Origin: Cylicocyclus nassatus
Taxonomy: Eukaryota; Nematoda; Chromadorea; Rhabditida; Strongylidae
Direction: 5' to 3'
Length of the DNA stretch: 64,000 nt
Assembly (NCBI GenBank): GCA_958299035.1
Contig: CATQJL010000223.1
Coordinates: forward strand, 9,103,753-9,167,752
Within the stretch, counting starts at the first letter, position 1. Every line of letters begins with the position of its first letter. Position numbers and translations under genes: made by a program. This document shows positions 12,584-22,939 of the stretch, one piece after another. A model generated the notes under the pieces. That model was not told the origin of the DNA and ran no database searches. It was given only the letters and a program-made list of their open reading frames with translations.

Positions 12584-12712
12584 GGTTTAATTACTCAAGT
12601 TTGAGGTACTTTCTCTCAGCGGAAAGTGCCTAGGGGTTGCGCGGTCCTCCACAAAGGAGCGTGCGGCCCTCGAAATTTTTGCATATTCTCGCGGAAACCC
12701 GGCCACTGCGCC
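12584..12712 (+). ncRNA. Spliced-leader (SL1-like) RNA gene, copy 1
   Basis: The first 22 nt (12584-12605) equal nematode SL1 except for T instead of C at leader position 12, and end GAG directly before a GT splice donor at 12606. Downstream, GTACTTTC (12606-12613) can pair with GAAAGTGC (12622-12629), enclosing the donor in a hairpin. A second GC-rich stem-loop spans about 12632-12671. AAATTTTTG at 12673-12681 fits the Sm-binding consensus of SL snRNAs. Leader exon, donor, stems and Sm site in that order are the known plan of SL RNA, the donor molecule for trans-splicing. The 3' stem-loop is incomplete: compared with copy 2, its 3' half is missing. Copy 1 may therefore be defective, and its 3' end is approximate. 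Confidence 0.72.
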
Positions 12713-13020
12713 GCAGACTAATCCATAAAGAAACCGCGATTGTTCTTGAAGCATTCATCTTCAATTTTGTCAACTTTCTTCCAAATTTCTGCAAGCGGGC
12801 CGCAAAAAATCAACGAACTATTTTTCCGGTGCGCGCTTGCTCAAAATCGCATGGCCGCCTGCCCCCGGCGGTTATCTGAGCGGTACTTCCTTTACTGTCT
12901 AATGTTCTGCCAGCGGGCAGCAACACAGAATTTTCTGCAGGCGCTCGTCAAACAATCTCTTTCAGCAAGCGCTGGCCGAACTTTCAGCAGGCGCCCGGAC
13001 TCTTTTTACGCAGTTTCGGG

Positions 13021-13068
13021 TATACGTCGAGCGCAGGTAAGACTCTGTGTGGCAGAGGCGTCACCGTT
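13021..13068 (+). promoter_or_regulatory. Candidate snRNA-type promoter of SL copy 2
   Basis: Same conserved upstream block as SL copy 1, containing GACTCTGTGTGGCAGAGG; it differs at only a few positions. Proposed as a proximal sequence element by position. Confidence 0.4.
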
Positions 13069-13196
13069 GGTTTAATTACTCAAGTTTGAAGTACTTTCTC
13101 TCAGCGGAAAGTACCTGGGGGCTGCGCGGTCCTCCATAAAGGACCGTGCGGCCCCCAAAAATTTTGCATATTCTCGCGGAAAGTCCGCGAGAATGC
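13069..13196 (+). ncRNA. Spliced-leader (SL1-like) RNA gene, copy 2
   Basis: The leader is at 13069-13090, with the same position-12 T as copy 1 plus A instead of G as its last base, followed by the GT donor at 13091. Stem I pairs GTACTTTC (13091-13098) with GAAAGTAC (13107-13114). Stem II is a 17-bp stem, with two G-U pairs, between 13117-13133 and 13140-13156. AATTTTG (13160-13166) is the likely Sm site. A perfect 11-bp 3' stem-loop lies at 13170-13180/13184-13194. The predicted RNA is about 127 nt, slightly longer than the roughly 100-110 nt typical of nematode SL RNAs. All structural parts are intact. The terminal leader base A is unusual, since GAG before GT is the norm, and could affect splicing. 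Confidence 0.75.
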
Positions 13197-13378
13197 GGCC
13201 ACTGCGCCGCAGCTAATTCATGAGGAAACCGCGACTGTTCTCCAAGCGCTCGTCCAAAATTTCACCAAAATAACTCCAAATATCTGCAAGCGGATCGCAA
13301 GAAATCAGCGAACTATTTTTCCGGTGCCCGCACGCCCATAAATCGCATGGCCGCCTGCCCCCGGCGATTATCTGAGCG

Positions 13379-13955
13379 AGTGTCGTATTCTTACAGTAGC
13401 GTCTCACATACAGAGTTATGGCAGGCACTGAACATGCGTTTCCCAAAGTTTACTTGCCATTTTGGGTGTTTGTCAAGAGGCCGATCTTTATTGCCACATG
13501 GACATTAGATATCCATTTCAGACCCATTTCAGTGTTTAAAACGTTTTGAAAGCCTTTCAAATTCCTGAAAAAGCCTAGAAGAGGGTTGAATAAGCTATTC
13601 AACCTTACTATCTTGAAATAGATCCAAAACAAAAATGTTGGGACCATGTAAGTGCAGCTCAAAGGCAGCGTTCCTGCAAAATGATGGGTACTTGGATTTT
13701 ACAGCATTGCAACAGCAGATCCTCAACTAATCTATCAATAAAGTGTGGAGCAAAAAAAACGCGTCTAGAAAGCCTCAAATCCACTTCAAAAGCTTTCCAG
13801 GTCCCCCCCCCTTCGTCCGGACCGCCCACGACGCGACTCGAAAAAAGCCCATTTTGGCCATTTTCAAGCGCGCACCCAGATATGGGTAAGCCATGGAGAA
13901 AGCTCCGAAAAAATGAAGAACAGGAAATCAAATTTTTTCCAAACATTGCTTTCAA
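13379..13955 (+). other. Locus flank shared by A and C, no gene
   Basis: Matches about 61179-61750. Contains a small hairpin (GGTTGAATAAGCTATTCAACC region near 13580-13605). Open frames on both strands are not supported by splice signals or family resemblance. Confidence 0.5.
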
Positions 13956-14359
13956 AGGCAGCGACTCGGCAGAATGACATACTTTGGTTTATTCCGTTTT
14001 CGGTTCTTCTGGATGAGCTAAGTCTTTGAAGTTGCAAAGCACAAACTGTGCTTTGCAGCTTCAAAGGATATCAATAACCCGCTTTTTCAGACGTGAAAAG
14101 TGCTATTTGAGCGGACGGCTTATACATGCCTCTAAAGCGCGTTTGGCTCGTCTGTGGAGACACCTACACATCTCGGCGGCAATTGGATTATTGGCTCGAC
14201 CAGATACTTCGTGGCCCGCCCAAATAGCACTTTTCAGGTCTGGAAAAACAGGTTATTGTTAATCTTCCGAAGCTGCAAAGCAAGCCTTCGACTTAGCTCA
14301 TCTAGGAGAGCCGAGAAGGTTAAAAATCCCAAAGTTATCATTCTGCCGAGCCGCTGCCT
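13956..14359. mobile_element. 404-bp TTAA-site MITE, AGGCAGCGACTCGGCA end
   Basis: Left end AGGCAGCGACTCGGCAGAATGA after TCAA; right end is the reverse complement of AGGCAGCGGCTCGGCAGAATGA before TTAA (14360-14363). A second inverted pair, GCAAAGCACA/TGTGCTTTGC, forms an internal hairpin at about 14035-14056. Same family as 21687-22090 (also 404 bp) and 38761-39168. The outer boundary of the giant inverted repeat falls about 30 bp inside this element. Confidence 0.7.
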
Positions 14360-14363
14360 TTAA

Positions 14364-15590
14364 AGTAATCTTGTGGATATTCAAGTCAATTTTTCACCAA
14401 AAGATTGCAGACTTAGCAAGTGACAGCTTAAGAGATTTATTAAGCTAAAAGGCCATGTTTTTATTCTTAACAGACTTGCATAGCACCGAATTCGCTGTTG
14501 AGTTGATGACCTTTGGAAAAAGCGCGCTGCCATTCGTTCCCCGGCCATTTTCGTCTGATGTTTGCAAGATTCTCATGGAACTACAACAGACTCTCTGACT
14601 GGAAAAGTCAAATGGCTAATGTATGGTTTTTAATGTTCCTCAAATGGTGCAACTATAGGTACCGCTTTCAACCTTTCACTTTCGTGCCACTAGAAACAAG
14701 GATCTTGAATCTTCGTTTCTAGTGACACAAATCAAAGACTGTTGCAAACTAAAACTTGTTCACCTTTTGCTGTACCATACTTTCTAAAGGCTAAGGATTT
14801 GATAACCGTTAGACACTCAAAGACGTTGTTCACTTATCCAATCTTTTTTTTTCGAAAGGTTGGTCTCCTTGTGATAGAAACATTTCAAAACACTATAGGT
14901 ATACTGTATGTGATTTACCAGAATATTGTAGCAAAAGTTTTATAATTCGGGTGATTTGGAACAAACCAAGATTAAGATACGGTTCAAACAAACCAAGATT
15001 ATATCACATGATGCAAGAAACCAATCGGATTTGTATCTCAAACTTATTAACTTATTAACCCAACGTATTGGTGAAACAAATTGAGAAGATTTCGAAGTCA
15101 TTTTTGAGCAGCTTAACCTAAAGTTTTCTGAAACTAAAGCACACGGACGTCATAATCCAAACTTTTTGAGCAAGTCACAAAAGTTATTGCCGAAAAGACC
15201 AAACTCAGGGCTTACAAACACAGTATATAAACCAGCTGCAGCTAGATCCCACATTCACCCAAAAAGTTTTCTTTTCCTTGCATTTCCCAGGTTCCAACAA
15301 AAGCCAGCTTTTGCAACAGCAATTCTAGAAATAATTTTACACTTTCAGTTGGCTGGTCTTATCCTACTCATGAAAGGTCTTAAGTTACTGAAACTTTCTG
15401 ATTTCTGAGCACGAAAAGTTTGAAAATATAGAAGATCCTTTGGATTACTTCATTATCACCGCAGGATGTAAACTGCATTCAATGGTCTTTATGAGAAATT
15501 TTGAACGATTGAAAATCTTTTTGGACAATGCAGAACTCGTAACTCTTCTTTTGCGACGGAAGCGCTTGCCTGAATATGAGATTGTAGGAA
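14364..15590 (+). other. Arm A intergenic sequence, no gene
   Basis: Mirrored at about 45690-46860. Copy C lacks about 970 bp of it: the sequence at 62036 jumps from the equivalent of about 14240 to 15212. An internal hairpin CACTAGAAACAAGGATCTTG/CTTCGTTTCTAGTG occurs at about 14690-14724. No gene recognised. Confidence 0.5.
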
Positions 15591-15945
15591 CTCAGACAGT
15601 CGACGGCATACCTCCGGAGCAGAAATGGCAGAGCCGCGGGCTTTCCCCAACGGAGGATTGCCACTTCGCGCTCCGGAGCCCTGCCATTTTACGCATTTTT
15701 GTGCTCCGGGGCTCTCCCAAAAGTGGCGCACCTCTGGAGCAGAGATTTGCGCGTCGCGGAGAGGGGTCCCATTCGTCCTGTTGTGACGTCACCGTGACGT
15801 CACGGTGCATGAATGGGACCCCTCTCCGCGACGCGCAAATCTTTGCTCCGGAGGTGCGCCACTTTTGGGAGAGCCCCGGACCACAAAAATGCGTGAAATG
15901 GCAGGGCTCCGGAGCGCAAAATGGCAGACTCGCGCCATATCTGAG
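15591..15945. mobile_element. Palindromic MITE, CTCAGA ends, AA duplication
   Basis: Starts CTCAGACAGTCG and ends with the reverse complement of CTCAGATATGGC, flanked by AA (15589-15590, 15946-15947). Both other copies are empty here: a single TT at 45683-45684 on + in B, and AA at 62399-62400 in C. Nearly the whole element folds back around GTGACGTCACCGTGACGTCAC (about 15783-15803), so read-through transcripts would form a long dsRNA. No coding potential. Confidence 0.75.
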
Positions 15946-15947
15946 AA

Positions 15948-17203
15948 GTTTTTAGAGATTTTTGTTTTTTTTATTTTTGGAAATTTGCTTTTTTCGCACT
16001 CCATTGGATTCTGGCGGCAATTTTTTATGAAATTATGTAAAACAAAAAAATTTTCAGCCGTCATTTCAATCATGATGGGTGTCAAGTGTTAAGTATAATT
16101 AGCATAAAACTTAATAGAAATCCTGTCTACCTACATAACGAAAAAAAACTTCTTAACTATAAAAATTTCACATTTTTTTGCTTTTCCACAAAACAAAAGT
16201 TAGCATTGCTCTGAAAAAATTCTCGGAAACTTCTGATAACTTCATCATGCGAGAAAGATTGTTCGTGCTTGCTTAGATCGCTACAAATACTTCTTTGGAT
16301 CCTTGTAGAAAAAAAGCTTTTGCTCTTATCCGCAAAGCGTTTGATGGTTTTTGATGTCGAAGGAGTGGGTAATCCGCACATCATATGGAAAGATGTTTTT
16401 TCAAAGAAGGCCCGCAAATTTTTCTTAGCAATCAGCAAAGGAAATCAATAAGTCGTGCAAAAGTTTTTTTTTTCAAAACCAAATCGGCACTCAAATTTTA
16501 CGCGTTTACTTAATCGTGAGAGGTTTATTGTCAGAAGAGTTAAAGGGCAGGTAGTATGAAGCGTTATTGAAGTGCAATAAACGGTTGTGTTAAAATATGT
16601 CAAAATTGCAACAGAGATGAAATTATTACCTTCTCAGCATAAGTAGTTTCGTGCAATTTCGACACTCCATATGTTTGAGAAGTCGAGGTAAATAAGCAAC
16701 TTTTAGCAGATATTTTTTATGACAATTTGAATCTCCAAAAAAAGATAATTTTATTTGGCTGTAGCGATCTGGGACAACATGTGAGTTTCCGGAAACCTTC
16801 CCCAGATCCCGATGAACGATTTGCAGTTGTGCGGCAGCTGTTTGCAAATGGTCTCTAAAGGTTGCTGAAAGATGCCTCTTTGAAATTTAGGGAACAAGAA
16901 AAAAGCAAAAATTTGCGCACACAGTGAACAATAACATTGTGGGATGACTCCTCTTTAGCAAAATCGTATACTGAAGTGTTTTGAAGCGTTTACTATATTT
17001 TGAAGGCGAAAAAGTAAAATAACATAGATTGACTATATTGAAAGGATTGGTGCCTTTGTCCATAAGATAACTCAGGCTGGAACGAGGGAGAAGAGAACTT
17101 GCCTTAAAATTTCAGACACAAAGGGGTTTTTCATTTGATATCAAAATCTATTTTTTAAACTAGCCAAGTTTGTTCAAGCAGATGTTCAGTCATTGAAAGT
17201 TTT
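15948..17203 (+). other. Upstream region of lipase copy A
   Basis: Present in all three copies (B about 44590-45680, C about 62401-63657). In B it carries the CTCAGA insertion at 44863-45183, for which 16922-16923 here is the empty CA target. No exon recognised; the lipase promoter presumably lies here. Confidence 0.5.
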
Positions 17204-17206
17204 AGG

Positions 17207-20200
17207 AGGTTTGGGTTGATTGCTACGCTTTCGCTTGTGGTGGTCGGAGCTCAGTCCGCCGTCTTTTCCGATGATTTCGCTTACAACAACATGCTCCCTC
17301 TGGCTGCTGCAGCTTATTCAGACAATCCGGGTGCATGCGTCAAAAATCACTTTAACGGACAGGTAAAGCGTGATTCTTATCATGAAAGTAGGGGCACATT
17401 GTATGCAAATACATTTGTGCTCTTCAGAATAGGTGTATTAACTTTCAAGATCTTTGCCTTTGCTTGAAAGTAAGAAGTGAATGAAACAAATGAGCAAATG
17501 AGGGAGTTTCCTTTGATTCAGCTGGATCGGCGGCTGGAAGGCGGGTATTTGCGGCCGAATTAAGACCGCTCACGTCCGCGACGTAGTCTGCGTTCTCTCG
17601 CGCGCTTACTCTCTGATCATTCTCTAGCCTTAACTGGGTCACGAGGCCGCCTTCCAGCCACCAATCCAGTTGAATCAAAGGGTAGAAACATGCTGCCTGT
17701 CCTCATAGACTATCCTCGTTAGAGACACAAGAAGATATGCTTCACGTATTCACAGCTGCCATGCATACATTTGTCATCATCACATAAGTAACAACGAAAT
17801 TGAAGCATGGCAGACGAGCAAAAATCAAATTAGCTCAGGCAAAGCTGCTAACATACTCCTGGCCATATAGAGGTAAATTTAATTTTCGTATTCGTACAGA
17901 CAAGATCTTACAGTAAGCATTTCCAAGCTCTAACCTTTACGCTCATCGCCTGCACTTTTACATAAAGCTGCTACAAGTGTGATGATGTGCACTAGAGTCT
18001 AATGATGCAATGTATTACCCGTATAAAAAAGAATTTTCGTTCTTTCAAAGGAGATGATGCTTTCAAGCCAAAGATTGTTCAGGACGTCAAATTTTACAAG
18101 GTGGACTGCAGAGGCCCTTTGCGCATATCTGTACCAGTCTCATGTTCGGCATATACGGCTGTGATACCCAGCAGGAATGCAATAGTGCTGAGTTTCAGGT
18201 TACTCTGAAATTATATGTTTTTATATGATCAACGACAAGTCCTTGAACGATTACACGGCTTCATTAACATTGCTTTAGATGCTTACCATCCACATAGGCG
18301 TTGACTAGGGCCCGCGGCGGAGGTGTTGGAGGCAGGCTAAACTTCGTACATTTGCAGAAAAAATGTATATCGTAAAAATGTCATACAAGCATATGAGAGA
18401 CCAAGTAGACCAACACACTTTTTAGAGAGAGGATACTACAAGAATGACATGCTTCACCGTGTTTTCAGCAAGCGATCTGAAAAAAGCAAGGTTAAAACAT
18501 TAGCTTGTTTGCAGTCCAGAACCAAACTCATGACTTCTCGAGGTTATTCAAAAATTTACTCTTGGGCAGGAATGCTAGCACAGCCTGTCATTCTTTTTCT
18601 AATTGAAACAGCTCGCTATACTGTACTGCATTTCAAACTACGCCATTTGCAAGCATCGCTTACCTTAAAGCGTTTTCAAGTCAAGCGGAATTCGCAATTG
18701 AAGCTTTCAGTTGCGGTGCCAACATGCGTATTTTTGCCCTCTTTCTTCCTCTTTCCCTTCGCACATGCATTCCACCTACGTTCGCTTACTTCACTCATAC
18801 TTGTCAAGATCAAGAACGTAAATAAGTTGAAATTTTTTGCTCCATTTTCGTTGATATGTGTTATTTTGTGTATGCTCGCTGTGTTCCAAAAGAGACTTTG
18901 TAAAATTAATGAAAGGTAAGTGGTAACTCTGCTTTGGAAAAACTTAAAAAGCGATGCGTGCAGGGCCCTAATCTAGACCTAAGGCTTACCTATATTTGAA
19001 AGTACCTCCGATAATTATCCCTAACAATAAGTGTATAACAACGATAATATCTAATACCAACTTTATTTCAACAATATTACAATTCGTTTTTTTTACAGAG
19101 GAACAGACTCTGTCATGCAGCTTCTCAAGGAGGGTGCTTATTGCGGTTTAAATGTAAGTCAAGCATATCACAAAATGCTTGTATGAGCGGAAAAAGTTTT
19201 TTTTAGAAAAAATGGTTCGGTGGTGCGTCGGTGAACACCTACTTTTTGAGTGCTTTCAACAGCTTGTGGAGGAGGATGTATAGCGATGTTGTAAATCTGA
19301 TTAGGTCACACTCAAAAAAAGATATTTGGGTACGCGCTTTGAGGAGAAAACTTTCCTTATTATGTGAGTTCAGATAACTGGGCACTCACTGGGAGGCGCA
19401 TTGGCATCTCTGGCGGCATCTTTCTTACTGGAGAAAAAAGAAGCAAAAGCGTCAAATACAAAGTTAGTGACGTTCGGCCAGCCCAGGACAGGCGACGGGA
19501 CATTTGCTGGGAGGCTCAATAATTTGGCATGACAACACGGTGTACGACTACAAGCACATCTGTATGTCAAAAAGTTTTGAAGCATAAGCAGCATCTGTCC
19601 CCGCACATTATTCTATCCGTGGTCATTTGGAAATGAAGAAAAGGAAACATTTATAAGAATGTAGCGCTTATGAAAATTCTATTTAGAACATGTAAAGAAA
19701 GAAGAAAGTAAGGAAGAGGTTTGGGAAATAGCCTCACACGTTTTGAAATTCGAAAGTCTTTACAAGCAGAGTTTATTTCTTTTACTATGCAAAGCAAAAA
19801 GCGAAACTATGCATGCTTAGACTATCTTAGTATAAAGTCTTGAAACAAGCTCTAATTTGGGAGCTAATACTGTCACTGGTTTTTACCCTTTGCAGATCGA
19901 CTATGCATACCGCGTCATCCATTACAATGATGGGGTACCTCATGTCCCACCCGAAAAGTTCGGATACCGCCATCATAAACAGGAGGTGAGCATTGTGAAA
20001 CATTCCATTACGGTGCACTCTGTTCGTAGTAGTTTTCGGCTAATAATCGTTTAAGTTGGTGTCTGAACGATGAAACAAGTGGACAGAAAATTGTCAAATT
20101 GAGTTAAAGAAAAATTTGTTAAAGGGAATCTTGCAATTGGCGTGCCAATATGCAAATCAGCGACAAATGAAGGTGCATAGTCGCAATTGCACCACTTTTC

Positions 20201-21087
20201 CACGCGCCTTATAACACAATAAGCAATGTCTTAGTCACCAGTTCCGATCTTCAGCTCATCTTATCAAGGACACCAAGAGAGCTGAGAATAACCACAAAAG
20301 AAAATTTGGCAACAAACTTGTTTTTGCTAGTTGTGTGTAGCGCATTCGTTGAGAGAGATACTATGCGCAAGGGGGCCCTGACTCGTTGTTACTTATAGAC
20401 ATGTAATTTCCAAAAAATTTTTTTTCCGAGAAAGTTCTTTTTGTTTGACCACACGATAACCTGCAATTTTTCTTCGTTTGCATGTATAGTTTAGGAAAGC
20501 ACATCTAAATACGGCGTGGTGATTTAGTTTGTCAGAGGACATGTAGAATATGAACGCGAAGAGTGTAGTGAATGTGCGATCGCAATCAAAACGTTTCTGG
20601 AGTGACCTATTATCTACTTCCGTATTGTTGCAACCTATATGGTGAAAGGAGACAAGGAATTTGATCACACAATCTAGAAATATTCTTAGCACATTTCACC
20701 CCGCGCACCTTTACAAGCAAATCTGCTTGCATGTGCATAAATGCATGCTTGTATAAATGCAAATAAACAAACTTGCCTAGGAAAGAAAGCGCATTCGAAA
20801 TGAGATAAATATGTTCGCTGTAAAAAGTTCCTTTTTTCGCCCATGTTTGCCCCTCTTTGTTATGTTTTAGCCGCTCCTCGTTAACTGAGCTATTAAATGG
20901 GAAGGTTTTCTAAAAAGCTGTTTTACCAGTGACTTCTAATACAACTACTGCTTACAAACTTATTCAGGTTCACTACGGGCGAGACATGTTAGCAGGGAAA
21001 GGGAAAATGTGCAACCCCGGTACAAAATTATTTTTTTTATTTATCGACAACAACACATCTTCCGATTACAGGTCAATGCAGCGATAA
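17207..21087 (+). CDS. Class-3 lipase, copy A (seven exons, start codon lost)
   Basis: Predicted secreted triacylglycerol lipase of the nematode class-3 (alpha/beta hydrolase) family, about 283 residues. Proposed exons: 17207-17369 (or to 17362), 18051-18198, 19099-19153, 19207-19329, 19374-19526, 19896-19985, 20968-21087; their phases join without a stop. Exon 1 gives a hydrophobic leader, then DDFAYNNMLPLAAAAYSDNP. The exon 2/3 join yields VLSFRGTDS (oxyanion region). Exon 5 opens TGHSLGGALASLAA (nucleophile Ser) and has TFGQPRTGD. Exon 6 has RVIHYNDGVPHVPP (Asp) and YRHHKQE (His). So the catalytic residues are complete. Odd points: the codon aligned with ATG in the other copies is AGG (17207-17209), and intron 5 begins GC, not GT (19527). 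The exon 1 donor is ambiguous. The gene is either dying or uses another start. Family call is firm; expression is doubtful. Confidence 0.8.
17510..17682. mobile_element. MITE in lipase intron 1
   Basis: Ends CCTTTGATTCA and TGAATCAAAGG, with internal GGCTGGAAGGCGG/CCGCCTTCCAGCC. The matching MITE sits at 44094-44257 in copy B, so insertion preceded the inverted duplication. Confidence 0.7.
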
Positions 21088-21686
21088 GATTAACTGGCTT
21101 TTCTACGATTTCTTTAATCCCCATAAGTGCTATTATGGAAAGTACATCAGCGAATGGGGAATTAATGGATGTGTCGTAGATGACAATTATCGTAAAAAAG
21201 ATATCTGCAATTGATACATAATTTTGAAAAGAGTACACATCCTTGCATCTACTTGTTTCATTTACACCCTTCAGCATTTTAATTAGCTTGAGATATATCA
21301 TCAAAGAACGAGACTGTACTCGGCCTTGTCCAACATTGAAAGGACAACAGCATAAGATAAGAATGACAACCAAATCGCTCCAAATCCCTGATAACAAGCA
21401 AAGAGCCGCGGCAAGCTTGGTGTCCATTGTGCGTCACGCATATATGAGTGTTTTCAACGAAGTGGCTTCCTTTCGCTGCCACTCTGCTCTCATGTTATTT
21501 CCATAATGAATTTTGCTACCATTCGAGTAGATTTTCCGCTTGATATATTATGCTTGCACAGCAAGTGAAATGCGGTAGAATTTGCGCATGAACAATTAGC
21601 CAATCAGTAATGCCGTCACGCGCATAGCTACTTGTTTGCGCGCAGGTTTTACGCAATTTACCTGCAGTGCAAGCACACTATATTAC
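21088..21686 (+). other. Arm A, downstream of lipase
   Basis: Mirrored at about 39173-39760. A 128-codon open frame runs on the minus strand (21041-21427) and overlaps lipase exon 7; in the mirror copy it is broken by a 2-base deletion, so it is not called a gene. Confidence 0.45.
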
Positions 21687-22090
21687 AGGCAGTGACTCGG
21701 CAAATCTCGATCTGTGGTTTTCTCCCATACCTGGGGTGATTCGACGCTCTGAATCCGAAGATTCACCCTTAAGAACGCGAAAATGGCAAAAACCAGCATT
21801 TCTCAAGGCCCTTTATTTTGAATCTGAACGAGCGGAACGCTCCCGCCACGGTCAAAGACGTAGAGTCGTTGTGGAATCCTCATGTTCAAGCATTGCGGCA
21901 TGCCGCCTCTGACGGTGTGAGAGATATCGCAAGCTCGTCCGAGCGTGTGTAAGAGTAGCTTGTGTACACGGGTTTAGGACCAATTTTTGAGCAGAGCTAG
22001 CATGCTGTGCGCTAGGACCTGCACCGTTCGCATGTTGAGAGTGCAAGCAACCTTTCATGAAACGAATTTGGTTTTGCCGAGCCACTGCCT
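21687..22090. mobile_element. 404-bp TTAA-site MITE
   Basis: Left end AGGCAGTGACTCGGCA after TTAC, right end TGCCGAGCCACTGCCT before TTAA (22091-22094). The inner part (GGGTGATTCGACGCTCTGAA) resembles the ends of the 5280-7232 element, suggesting one superfamily. Confidence 0.7.
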
Positions 22091-22170
22091 TTAAACAGAA
22101 AATCTATTCGACTGTACTTGTATACAGCACTCCCGCAATCGAAGAGTTAAATTCACATCCTTGTTACATA

Positions 22171-22344
22171 CCCTTTGCTTCAACCAGATTGGCGGCTGGA
22201 AGGCGGGGCTTCGTGACCTAGTTAAAGCTGGGAAATGATCAGAGTGAGCGCGCGCGAGAGAGACGCACACGCGTCGCGGGCGCGGGCGTCTCTGATTAGG
22301 TCAGAAAGCCTCGCTTTCAAGCCGCCTATCCAGTTGAATCAAAG
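22171..22344. mobile_element. MITE, CCCTTTG..TTGAATCAAAG family
   Basis: Same terminal sequences and GCGCGAGAGAGACGCACACG-like core as 17510-17682. Counterpart in the other arm at 38517-38680. Confidence 0.7.
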
Positions 22345-22939
22345 ATTACTGTTAGTGCTATATTGAACGCGATGCGAAGTTTTTCAAGGATTCAGGAATT
22401 AAGAGTCCATACTACGATAATAACAGCAAAAAACTTTGTTATTAATTTCAGTAAGCATAAAGAAAATGAGAAGTGAACAGGAACGTAAAACAGCGGCAAA
22501 GTCATAGTGACGACTGATTTGTCCGCTTCATATGAGCATTCGACGTAAGTTACTTGAACCTATTTGAGCACTAAGTCTCCAAGCAGAACTCGAGATATAA
22601 CTGACGAACATGTGTGAACAATGCAACGACTTAATGTCCGTAGAAAGTAACGTTTCAGCGAATTCTTTACATAGATTTTGAAATGATTAGTTCTTGTCGA
22701 TATATCTGTGCACTTGATCAAACTACCGCAACTACTTGAAGGGATCGAGACTGAAGAACTTGTTGCGCTAGATTAAACATCAAAACAGCCACAAATTCTA
22801 AGTAAGGTAGTTTGATGATTTGATGAAGATTTTGAAAGGACCACAACAGAGATAGTACCGTCATACACTCTGCCGCGAACAACGGGAGCGATAGTTGCAC
22901 AATGATCTAAGACCGTAGATTCTAATACTACAATTCACA
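22345..22939 (+). other. Arm A spacer, no gene
   Basis: Mirrored at about 37924-38510. No exon or RNA gene recognised. Confidence 0.45.

Larger units (their letters stand above)
12219..13376 (+). mobile_element. CTCAGA-ended inverted-repeat element carrying two leader RNA genes
   Basis: The terminal inverted repeats are about 26 bp, starting CTCAGACAATCGCCGGGGGC at the left and CTCAGATAATCGCCGGGGGC at the right on the opposite strand. The flanking dinucleotide CG occurs at 12217-12218 and 13377-13378. The homologous site in copy C (61177-61178) has a single CA at the same place, so the insertion made a 2-bp duplication. The interior is GC-rich, unlike its surroundings. A 95-bp unit including the left terminus is tandemly duplicated (12219, 12314). 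A unit of about 484 bp including a right-type terminus is also duplicated (one ends at 12880, the other at 13376). Each large unit holds one spliced-leader-like gene. No transposase is encoded. Confidence 0.8.

Noticed and set aside
18449..18919. 156-codon plus-strand frame
   Set aside because: Falls inside lipase intron 2; the mirror copy (43151-43456) is shortened by frame changes.
20393..20692. 99-codon minus-strand frame duplicated at 40156-40488
   Set aside because: Lies in a lipase intron. Duplication of the arm explains its conservation. No domain recognised.
21041..21427. 128-codon minus-strand frame with hydrophobic segments, also present at 39423-39807
   Set aside because: It overlaps the end of lipase exon 7 on the other strand, is broken by a 2-base deletion in the second arm, and resembles no known family. 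Similarity between arms is explained by the duplication.
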